Assembly: GCA_040954595.2 (NCBI GenBank)
Contig: CM082581.2
Span: forward strand, 13,020,001-13,084,000
Length of the DNA: 64,000 nucleotides
Direction: 5' to 3'
DNA from: Balanoglossus misakiensis
Lineage: Eukaryota > Hemichordata
Shown: positions 38,501-48,900 of the stretch, in pieces
Layout of the letters: each line of letters begins with the position of its first letter
Numbering within the stretch: the stretch's first letter is position 1
The notes under the pieces: generated by a model
Database searches by the model: none
Told to the model about the DNA's origin: nothing
Seen by the model: only the letters and a program-made list of their open reading frames with translations
Position numbers and translations under genes: made by a program

Positions 38501-41500
38501 CTCTGTGATTACATTCTAACCCTATGCAATTGAAATCCTGAAATGAATGCCCTAAGTTAATGACATCTAGCAATTTGTTCCAACTGGGTTCTTAATGCCT
38601 GCCATTTTACATGCTTTCATACTCAGCTATTGCAGCTGTGGTACTGAAAGCAAACACGGCTACAACATTTACAAGCCTTAAAAGTACAGCCATTACCCTG
38701 GTACAAAGACTTCATCACAAATATTGTAGAAATCTTCAAAGGGGCAAAGTCGCTCATTTTTGACATAGTTTTGGTTATTTAAGTTACTTACAATAGATTA
38801 TTTACAATTTTCTGCTTAATGACAGTTGTCACAGCTCACATCCTGTATGTGTGGGTACAATATGTGACTTATTTAGACAAGGTGCCTCTTACCCATCTTC
38901 TCAGCATGGATTTTCTTCAGTTCTTCTGATCTGGCTTGGAGTGTTGCCATCAGTGCAGCATTCTCCAAGCATACCCTACAGGGAAATCAACAAGAAATCA
39001 ACAAGACAGCTGAGATGTCAACCACAGTAGTGTGTATCATTCACACAAATGGATTTTTGAGACACAGTGATGATGTACACGCACACACAACTGCAGGCAC
39101 GTTGTACATTAGCCTCAGTCTTGCAAGGCAGACCTCAAACACACGCTTTGAATGAAATGAGCTTCAGAGCCATGACAGCAGACATATGCAATGAAACATC
39201 AAATGAAACACTATGTGTAAGAATTATTTAGAACTTATTTCACATTAGACATGAATGTACAATGTTATTATTCTTCAGTATAAGACAGAAGCAAAAAACT
39301 GCATGAAAGAAATGCTACTCTACACTGTATACATGTTGGGTGACACATTGTACTAGTTTTGCACTGATGTATTTCAGTGTCAGGTTGCAGTCACCATGTT
39401 AAGGGACTGCAGTACAAGAAACTACAAGTTAGCAGTGAAAGAGTTCCACTTTCAGCCAAAAGAAGCCTAATATCTGCATTAATTTGTGTGTGCAAAACTG
39501 AAGACTTTAAAAAATCAGTCAAATACACAGCTCATAATTTGCCCCAATATGTAACACTCCTCAATTAGTATGGCCTTGTACGGTTTCATGCATTCGCACC
39601 TATAATTGGGTCGTGTTTTACCTCCCTCACACAATTTTCCATCACTTGACATTAAAGCCCTATCACTTTGCTTAAAATAAAATCACTTGTATCTTTATTG
39701 ACCTGTTTCAATTCACAGGATCACTGACCTGTCAAACCTCTCAGCCCAAGTTTCTTCGCTCAGCATTGTGTGTCCACTCTGCAACTCAAGCTCAAATTGC
39801 AGAGAGTTTACATCCTACAGACACAAGTGAGAATGGGATATTACACCATGAAATAATCATTATTTACAAAAAATGCATACTGACACAAGGGAACATTCTA
39901 ATATTTATTACAGTCCTCTGAAGTTATCAAATTTATATCAGTATGACATGAAATGACAAAAACTGTTTCCTTGGGAAGGATGCTGTCTACCATGAAATTA
40001 GATTTAGATGAGTGAGTGAGATTTTCAAATACGTTGAATTCCATTACCAGTAATTGATGGAAATCAGCAGCGTGACAAATTTCGTTGCTATTAGCCTTCC
40101 TCTAGTCTTTGACCATGAAACACATTTGGCCAGAAGGTAAAGATGTTTTTCAATTTCTTTAGTTTTCCTTGACTACCTGTTTCCATAACATGGTTTTTTC
40201 TCAGTCTTGACATAAGACATGAAGAAGCTTTACTTCACAAGGGAAATGAACTTGTGGACTGGTAGAATAAAATATCAAAGTTACATCTCTGAAGAAATAC
40301 AATCACCTCTAAGTTACATATTAGCCTCATACATGATTAAAAGGGTGTGTCTAAATCTTCTAATGACCATGTGGTGGCGCACTCCTATTTTCAGGACCAC
40401 CCAAGTGATTTGCTGGAGCTCTGCTTTCTATATGGTGTCTATGGCTAAACTTGTAAAGGTGACCATATATCTCTAAACCTTTGACCATCTTACCTGTTCC
40501 AACTTTTTCTTGGCAGCCTCTGTAGAAATGGTTGTCTGGATTTGATTGGCTTGTGCAAGCAGTGCCTGAAGAGGATGCCGTGAAATAAGTAAATGATTTA
40601 GTACTTTCATGTATGTGTAGCAATGCTGTGAAGTTTGTTTATCACTTTGAACAACATATACATGTAAATTAAAGTCCTGTACTGATCGTTTTGAAAATTA
40701 TCCAATTTCAACGGCTTGATAATTTATTTCACCAATTCAACCTTTTCACCCCATTTGAGATGAATTTACTCTGTATACAAAGAATCACTGACGTAGACAA
40801 TGAAAAAGAAAATGGACAAACAGATAGGAAAAGTTGATGAGTGTTTTACCATAAACAACACTTTACAAATGATTAAATGGCACATATGCAATGGACAATT
40901 TAAGACAGACTCCCAGAATCCCTTGCAAACATGAACATGCTCCACAACAAGGTACCAATATCATAATGTTCAGCATTTCCACACGCTAACCATTTTTGCA
41001 ACCACTTAAAAAAACACAAACAGAAATCACTTAATAGAGTAATAATATACCACCAATGATCACCAATTGAGAACAATACATAGAAACTTGGTCATGTTGG
41101 TATCCAAAAGGTATCTTTCAATTGACCACTTGGCGGCGCTCTTTAAAACATAACTGGTCAAAAAAAAATCAGGGGGCACTGATATGCACATTTTTGTTGT
41201 TTTTCTTTGAAGGACGTTGGTCTGATTGAGTATAACCTGTGGGATACCAAATGACCATGTGATATGTTCATGATAAAATACTGCAGTAATATTATTCTGA
41301 TATGTTATATATATGGTGAGACGATAATTTGTATCATGAACAACTTACTTGTGTAGCCTTTATCAATATGATTAGCAAACAAAAATTAAGCATTTATTAG
41401 TTTCTGCCAGCAGTATGAAACAACATGTGTAATCAAAATATTTAACAGACACTATTGTCTAACAAAATGAGGGCACGATAAGCTTCATGGGATTGAGTTA

Positions 41501-44025
41501 CGCACATACAAATTGCCCAAGGGGTATGAACAACACTATATGAATCATTATGCTCTCATTTTTTCAAGTTTGCATAGCATCACCAACTGAACTGTGATTG
41601 ATTGCATGTGTTACCATTGCTAGAATCACAAACCTCGTACTGCGCATCATAATAATACAAATGTAGTATGCAATAATATGGCACAAAGGAAAATGTACAT
41701 GTGGAGATTTTTATGCTCGCTGCATCGGCATGGCAACGGCACACCAGCCAATCCAATACACTGAATCATATTTCAATATTTACAATAAGATTATTTATTT
41801 GGAACATGCTTATGAACAGGTTTCTATTGTAATATGACAAATACACTAAATTGCATTTTATTTCATGAACTAAAAAGGGCTAATCAAATCTGATTCAGGC
41901 TTTGAATTGGGTGCATTTTGTGCAAATTTACAAATAAAATTGACCCGGGCATGGGAACAGCTGTGGTTTTAATAGATAAGGCAGAGCTTCGGAACAGAAG
42001 CAGATGAACCAAAAACCACCGGCAAATCATGATCAGCTAAAATCAGGTTCACTCGCAACTTCGCAAGGTCATATTTTATGGCAAATGTTACAAAGTGTAA
42101 CTTTGTTGACATGGAGGGTGGGTGAATTTGTCACAGCGATACACGAGACAGAGTTGTTTAAACAAGCAGATGTTACCAAATAAGAGGATTATGGAATTCT
42201 GTGTTCTCCCGCTGCCTACAGGCTAGACTATCATCATCACAAGCCAGTGTAGAATGTAAAATTTGTAATAGCCTTAAAAATGTAAAATTATGATCTTTCA
42301 AAAATATACGCAATATTTTAATTACAGAAAATACACTACATAAGGAATTTAAGTGGATTTTGTTTTGTAAATTAGTAAGATATCATAATTATATGTGTGT
42401 GCGCACAGCAGGACATATTGCAAACACTCAATCATAAGCATACAACTGAAACTCGTGATTATACCAACATGGCACATGCTGATCATGGTCATGTATTGTG
42501 TCGCATTGTATTGTATTGTATTAGCAATGCACGGCAGTACAGAATTGACTGAATCAGAATACAGTGAATAGGTATTGATCAAAAATGCACAAACAGATAA
42601 AAAAGGGAATTCAGTCCCCAACTAAATATATCTGATGCATGCACGCATAATCATGAAGCATAAATCGTGATAAAAGAATTCATGGAGGGCAGCATACCTG
42701 ACTTTGGAGAATTCGTATTGCTCTGTACTTGCTATCCAGCTGTCTTTTGAAAGCTTCCAGTTCATTTTGCAAAACGTCCACTTCCTGAAGTAAAACGTAA
42801 GAAAGGGAGAATACAGATCATAAGGTGATCAGTCCGCTGAAAAAATGAAAATATGACATAGCTGTTTTTCTGTATCTTACCTGTTCAGCCAGCCGTAGTT
42901 TCTGTAATACAGCTTTTTGATCAAGTTTGGTCGCTTTGGAAGTAGGTTGGTTTGCGCTTGCTTCTGTAGGAGACAAAACAAATGGGTTTAACATGATTTC
43001 AGTGGAGTTCCAACTGGAAAGGCTGCATAAAACTTTGAAACATTCAGCTGAACTAGATACTGCTCTTTAAATTATAGAAACTGCCTCCCAGCATCTCATG
43101 TTTTCAAATTACAAATTCCCCAAAATATCATTCAATTACCCAAAAATAGCACCCAATCATACAATACATCATTTAATCGCTATACAACACATAATGCACC
43201 ACAATGAATAAGTTTTGAGAGACATTTCCTCATACATGTAAACATATTTATGTTTAATGCAATGCACAAATATTTCATATACCAGTACATACGTGAAAAG
43301 TGTACGAACATACATACGCACACACATACATATGTATGTATAATATGTATCATTGTAATGTATGAATGGATGGGTGGGTGGATTTGTGAATTGTGGATTA
43401 GGAATGTACATGTTACATCATATGATGTCAATAACATTGTTATTAACACTTTCCATGGCATTCATCACATATATTATAGTCACTGTGGGCTCCAAGTATG
43501 CACGCCTAGCATAGCAGGGGGGGGGGGGGCTGACATCGACACCCCCCCCCCCCCCCACACACAGCTGCGTTACCACAGGTACATGTAGTAACTTTGTTGT
43601 AACGTCATACCTTGCTCAAATACAGGTAGACCCCCTTTGATTTTCATTATCTCTTCCATCTCATGCTCATACAGCTTTCGTTGCTGACGAATTGAAGTTC
43701 CCATGGGAACGCCGTCAAAGGTGGGAAACTCCTCCGCATCCTCCTTTCGGGTCGATGAACTTTTCCGCCTGGGTTTATTCGATTTGATTGGTGATGTGGG
43801 AGGGGAACTAAAAGAAAGTGTTCTTATACTTCTCTCGCCTGGCAACTGTTCACAATCAGAATCATAGCCGTTTTCTAGCGGCTTTCTTGGTATTCCTCCT
43901 GGTTTTAACCCATGTCCTAATCCCAGATCTCCCGTTGATGGGTACGAATCGTCCAAGTCCTCCGCCGTTTTGTCGTCTGCTACAACTGCAAGTGGCAATG
44001 ACAGTGATCGCCTTGCTGTTCCCAT
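32548..44025 (-). CDS. CCDC125: Coiled-coil domain-containing protein 125
   Basis: Eleven coding exons (minus): 44025-43611, 42963-42881, 42784-42698, 40565-40494, 39814-39729, 38975-38893, 36668-36553, 35714-35604, 35108-34907, 33102-32948, 32661-32548. All junctions are GT-AG and phases match, giving 507 aa (human about 511). Recognised from DLGLGHGLKPGGI near the N-terminus, the coiled-coil ELEAFKRQLDSKYRAIRILQ, the cysteine-rich LSILGACHCRV and PCGCARAAANL block, ADAYRIGFEEQL, and the C-terminal LNDKCEALAHQKMVARMLAR. The N-terminal 130 residues are Ser/Pro/Lys-rich and probably disordered; the rest is mostly heptad-like helix. Human CCDC125 (Kenae) is reported to affect cell motility through Rho-family GTPases; no enzymatic motif is visible. 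The gene is divergent from MRPL43, with 736 bp between start codons. The intron 38,892-36,669 hosts a hAT-like transposon carrying its own gene. Confidence 0.93.
37175..37874 (+). CDS. Transposon-borne small zinc-finger protein with PIP-box-like motif
   Basis: Two exons, 37,175-37,518 and 37,685-37,874, joined by a consensus donor (ATAG/GTATGT) and acceptor (TATTTTTAG) that restore the Arg codon, give 177 aa. Residues 24-31 read QTTLGAFF, an exact fit to the PCNA-interacting consensus Qxx[LIM]xx[FY][FY]. A basic KKRKR (44-48) is a likely nuclear localisation signal. FPWL (67-70) then Cys79, Cys82, His108 and His114 form a BED/TTF-like zinc finger of the kind found at the N-terminus of hAT-type transposases and their domesticated relatives (KIAA1586/C17orf113/ZMYM-like). 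The second exon is helical, including AMSAAITNSYVKVEEAV. The frame ends where such proteins normally continue into the RNase-H-like catalytic domain, which is absent. AATAAA follows at 38,009-38,014. It could be a DNA-binding repressor-like remnant or a domesticated gene; function is unknown. Confidence 0.72.
38009..38014 (+). promoter_or_regulatory. Poly(A) signal of the transposon-borne gene
   Basis: AATAAA 135 bases after the stop codon and inside the inverted repeats, so the element carries its own 3' end-processing signal. Confidence 0.6.
43517..43556. repeat. G13 and C15 homopolymers as an inverted repeat
   Basis: Thirteen G at 43,517-43,529 and fifteen C at 43,542-43,556, separated by 12 bases, able to form a 13 bp G:C hairpin on either strand. 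It lies in the first intron of CCDC125, 55 bases past the first coding exon's donor (minus strand). Confidence 0.95.
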
Positions 44026-44761
44026 CGATAAACTGATTGTGTAGTATGGGTAGACCGAAAGGGAGAGTTATTCGCAGTTTCAACTGTACCTGTGTTTTAA
44101 AACAACATTACCTGCCATCCCAGCTGTTGCGAAAGTGCTTTCGTCAACATAGTAAATATAACATCACTGAGGTCAAGTGCCGTGCAACACCCACGTAGAG
44201 CGATATCCTATATCCTGCTGCTGTACGGCCCCCAAAATCAAGTCCCTTTGAAACTCGGTGTCGATGTCTTCAAATGAATCTAACTGTGATACACGGCAAA
44301 TTTATTTATGTTGATGTAAACTGAGCTCAAAACCAATTCAGATTTGAACTGTGCTTACCGATCACCTTGGTGAAAGTCGAAACAACGCGGATTGATGTAA
44401 AGTAACTACTGAAACATTCTCTTCCGGGTCAACCACAAACACAACACGAGTTTTACATGAGTTTTACGCATTTTCAGTCAGCTTATTCGACCTGACAATA
44501 AAATAAAATTTCTTACTGAGCGTACCAGTTGCAACAAAACCAACCTTGAATGTGTAATAAATATATTTAAATAATTATTATGTACTATTTGTATTATATT
44601 ATGGACTTTTTATCTGTAAAACTGCTAATATAACTATTAATTAAAGATGAATATACAGAATAAAAATGTAACACTATGGCAAATTTAAACTGCACGTGTG
44701 TGCTATCAAGTTTGCAGGGAGTGAGGATCTTCAATATAATACTGCGAAGAAATATACAAAT
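44026..44761. promoter_or_regulatory. Bidirectional promoter region, CCDC125 / MRPL43
   Basis: The 736 bp between the start codons of two head-to-head genes must contain both 5' UTRs and promoters. The left part (to about 44,460) is richer in CG dinucleotides; the right part (44,500-44,690) is strongly AT-rich. No TATA box is placed with confidence. The arrangement is what identifies it; no transcription start is visible from sequence alone. Confidence 0.5.
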
Positions 44762-45526
44762 ATGACGTCCAGGTCAATGCCAAGTGGTTTTCTTAAGAGT
44801 GTACTGCAAAATGGAGTTGGTAGATATATCTGTCAGCTGAAGAGGATCACGTTTCAATTCTGTAAATTCAGTGGAAAAAGTAAAGGCGTGAGGTAACTAT
44901 GGGGATGCATGATTGTCAACAAGTTTTCCTGTTAAAATTCATTCTTTATTTCTTTGAACACTTTGCATTAATGTTTTTCATTTTTTAAATACAGGGATTT
45001 CATTGAAAGTGACCTGATAGACTTTGCAAGGAAGAACCCAGGTGTTGTTGTATATGTTACACCTCATCAGAAGTATGCCAAGCCAACAGTTGTAGCAGAA
45101 TACTGTAAGTGCAGTGTACTAGTATATGCAGATATTGAACTATTCAAAGTTTCTACAGATATATGGAAAAGCAAAAACACTAGTAGTTTTCAGTGAAATT
45201 GGCAGAAAATTGCTTTCAGCTATATATCTGTCTTTTTTTACACAGTGAATGGCAACACAAGCACCGTAGATGTCTTCAAGATGCCCAGAGACGAACTCAC
45301 AAAGCAAGTGGACTTACTCCGAGCCCAGTCTGGTTTGGATGTGGTCAGGATGCGCAAACCAATGCACACGGATAACCCTACAATACAAGGACTGTGGAAT
45401 CCATTCACAAACAAACCGACACATTTGAATGTCGAAACATTTCCCACAAAGGATCCAACTTGGAAATATGCAGAGAAGAAACCTACACTGAGGTTGGATG
45501 ACACTCCAGAAAGTGGTACATCATAG
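44762..45526 (+). CDS. MRPL43: Mitochondrial large-subunit ribosomal protein mL43
   Basis: Three exons, 44,762-44,892, 44,995-45,104 and 45,246-45,526, join with matching phases to give 173 aa. The start [20 protein letters not shown] parallels the human N-terminus, fixing the initiator. [26 protein letters not shown] and [20 protein letters not shown] are hallmark segments of the L51/S25/CI-B8 thioredoxin-like fold shared by mL43, with the FTNKPT motif after it. The protein is a structural component of the mitochondrial 39S subunit. Introns are short (102 and 141 bp). It is divergent from CCDC125 and convergent with NOC3L. Two AATAAA signals follow the stop. Confidence 0.96.
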
Positions 45527-45600
45527 TGTGTATTGGGGTGTTATGGACATATGTGTTGCATTGCCATGGCGTAAAACAGGCTACTGGTAAACTACCACAA

Positions 45601-45606
45601 AATAAA
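45601..45606 (+). promoter_or_regulatory. MRPL43 poly(A) signal, proximal
   Basis: AATAAA 75 bases after the MRPL43 stop codon. Confidence 0.55.
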
Positions 45607-45704
45607 CTCTTAATCCTGTGGTAGAAGGACATGTACCATACTTCACAGGAAGGAACTTCACCCGAGCCTTTGATCACCGAGTACTGTAATTACTGATGAT
45701 ATGT

Positions 45705-45710
45705 AATAAA
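45705..45710 (+). promoter_or_regulatory. MRPL43 poly(A) signal, distal
   Basis: A second AATAAA 179 bases after the stop; either or both may be used. Confidence 0.45.
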
Positions 45711-45806
45711 GGAATCCCTTGAATATATCAATTACTGTGTTTTGATATTTACTCAGACCAAAGCATGCAAATTGCATGGAAATGCATGTACTTTTTATAT
45801 AGTTGG

Positions 45807-45823
45807 ACACCAGAGGGCGCCAG
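45807..45823 (+). promoter_or_regulatory. CTCF-like motif between convergent genes
   Basis: ACACCAGAGGGCGCCAG matches the core of the bilaterian CTCF consensus (CCAG-AGGGCGC type). It sits between the MRPL43 poly(A) signals and the NOC3L poly(A) signal. A motif match alone does not show binding. Confidence 0.35.
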
Positions 45824-45892
45824 TCATTTCTATACTGCAACTTTACACACGCACACACAAATAAACTAAACAATTCTGCAATAAAGTCTGAA

Positions 45893-45898
45893 TTTATT
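45893..45898 (-). promoter_or_regulatory. NOC3L poly(A) signal
   Basis: TTTATT on plus (AATAAA on minus) 37 bases past the NOC3L stop codon, implying a very short 3' UTR. Confidence 0.65.
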
Positions 45899-45934
45899 AA
45901 TCTGTAAATAAAAAGAAGCAATCAGTGATTCAGT

Positions 45935-48900
45935 TTAATTTGATTTCTGTCTACTTTTCAATGATTTCTTGGTTTTAGCCTTGCTAATCTTTGGAGTCTG
46001 CCTTAGGGGTCTGGCAGATTTCTTTTTCAGAGTCTTTGGAAGTTTTAGATTTGGCACACTTTTACAAAAGTCAATCGTAGTCAGTTCATCTGCCATTTCA
46101 CCGGTGGCTTTGTCAACTTCATCTTGTATCTGACGTTGCAGGAAGGGCTTTTCAAACACCATTACCTAGAGAGAGAACAATCAAACCATGCTCACAATGA
46201 TTAAAGTCTGTACGGCAGACAGCTGGCTGTCTGTGTAACAACCACTCATAGCTATGACAGTCTCTCTTCAAAAATTTCAAGCTGTGACTCATCTCACAAA
46301 TTTATCCCATGTCTGCAAACTTTCAGCACTTACCTTTGTTTTCTTGCCTGCCATTGGTTGCTGAATGGAAGGGTTAAAGGTCATGTCGGAAGCGTCGTAC
46401 TCAGAAAGCAACTCCAGTGGAGGTCTGTGGAGAAAAACATACAGCATACAGTCAGAATAATCCCATTTTTGTATTACCTTTAACACTTCTTCACACAAGA
46501 ACAGAAGAAAAAAGTTAATTTCATAATGACTAAATATTTCGACAAATTTCAAAACCATATTGGATTAGCAATGGGGTAAATGTTTCACAACTTACTTTCT
46601 GGTGAGGTCAAGCCTGCCACTCGCAGTTGTTTGAGAAGAAGCACCCTGACATAGATGACTGCTGTACTGTCTGACCAAAGGATGGTAATGTTTCTGGAAG
46701 AGAACAAAATAGAATTGCTTTATATTCCACTGACAGCATCCGAGAAATTTACTTTGATTATCACAGTTAGAGACCTGAAAACCATAAGATCAAAACACTG
46801 TCAGTAACTTACCCTTAGAAGGTAGAGTTCCCACAATGCCGTGTTATGGGCACTGCAGTGTTCTGGTTCCTGCAGTTCAGGTAAGTATACACCACTGCCT
46901 GTGGTATCATTGTCTAGTAAAACTTCGCATTTGGTGTACATCTGGAAGAAAAAATGCACTTGTGATGGAAACTAACAGCTGCTCCAATCCCACACTAATC
47001 TTTCAACCAAAGTGGATGTTACAGATTTATTCAAATTGTAGATATTCACTCACCATCAAAAATGACCTGACTGTAGCCATGATACCCAATGCAGCATTTG
47101 GTGGAACATGTAAAGATAGACTGCACAGTTTTTTGGTGAAGGCAAGAACTCTCTGGATGGTCACCTGTTTTCTCCTCTTGTTTATCATCACATCCAGGCA
47201 CTTCAGTGCAACAGGTATGTCTTTACTACTGCCATCTGAAATTGACAAGGACAGACAATGATTCTTAATATCACATATGCCGCACAATGTAAGGGTCGCT
47301 GTTCAATTATGGCACACAAAGTCACAGCAACACTGCGAGTCAATTTTTCTCTCACCTTCGTGAAGTTCAAAGAGAATCTTGTAAAGATGGGAATAAAACT
47401 TCAGTGGGTCGATATTTAGTGCTTTCCCCTGTCCCGATAGGAGTTTAAATACAGTCAGAATACAGTGCAAGATTTCTCGGTTGCTGAGCTCCTGAAAGAG
47501 GAAGGAAATCATCAAGAATATTATACATGTTACCACATGCTCATAGTTCACAAATAGATTATTTTGCACTCAGTGTGACCAAAACTTCAACACTATAAAA
47601 ACAAGAGAAAAATACTCACCCCAGATTCTATGAGCGAATGCAAAACCTTCACCAGGTCATCAAAGAACTCCACGTTGATCAGATGTGCGTATTTGGCCAA
47701 TCCCTCCAGGACTGATGGCAGTAATGATGGCGTATCCGCTTTCTTCAGAATGCGGAAGTAAATGGCAAAGACCATCTTGATGATTTCTGTTTGCTGTTGA
47801 ATGGAGAGAATTGGGGAAATGGTCAGAAAAGGTTATCGGCTCCAAGTCAGATCAGGGAAGCGTCTCTATGAATGGGAATCTACTTACCAGGTGTTGCTTT
47901 TTCTTTTTGCTTTCTGTTGACGCAGCTTCAAGTAATTCTTTCTCCAATTTTTCAGATCTTTTGGATCTCTGTAATGTGGAAACACATGGTTGTTTGCTAT
48001 ATTAAATATACATTGACAATCACAGGTATGGATGGGTATGACTGGGGCACAAAATCTCAGATTTGAAAATGAGTATGGCTCTCAGTCATGGTTGAGTATG
48101 CGTGGTGCATGAACTCCATCATCACAGATAAAGGCCCCAGTCACACATATCAGGGAAGGGTGGGTGGGTGGGTGGGTGGGTGGGTGGTTGGTTGGGTGGA
48201 TGGATGGATGGATGGATGGAAGGATGGATAGTCACAAGGAAACATGTGAGCAAAAGAAGAGGAAACATTTGAAGCCAAAATGGCCGTTAGTCTCCTGGAA
48301 GGACTGACTTGGCTGAGAACTTGCCTTTCTTTCTTTCCGTGACAATCTCTTCATCTTCTCCTTGTGAGTCATGAATTTCTTCTTGGCGTCTTCACTCTCG
48401 TCGGCGTTCAGATCAATGTCTTTGATTTTCAATGAAAGAAACGTGTCCAACACCTGTCAAGATTTCAAGGAGTACATTTGTCTATACAGAGCTGCATACA
48501 CAGATTTGTGGAAGTGACGTCAAAGTTTGTGCCAACAGCTAAAGAAACATGATCTCATTCTGGAAATTGTCAACATCCTCAAATTTCTGGGATAATTGAG
48601 AGAGAGCATCTGCCTTCAAATTTTTCAATCAGTACTGAAAATGTTGACCTTTGCAAATGGTGAATTTCCCCCCGGGTTATAAATTTGTATGTCTGCATGT
48701 GATCTGATTTCTCTTTTAACTCTGACTTTTTATATTATCTAGGGCACAGAAAACTTGCAATATATAGAGGAAAAAAACAAAATTCACCCCCGTTGTTAAT
48801 TTATACACATATATGACTAAAACGCTCACTTTTAACAGGGTATTGTAGCAGGTAATCAATTCTAGTTAAAAGAGACTTCAAGCAGTGTAATTATGCTGTA

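Noticed and set aside
43180-43588. Open frames on both strands near 43.2-43.6 kb
   Set aside because: Rich in ACAT/TGTA and CA repeats and inside a CCDC125 intron; they reflect low-complexity sequence.
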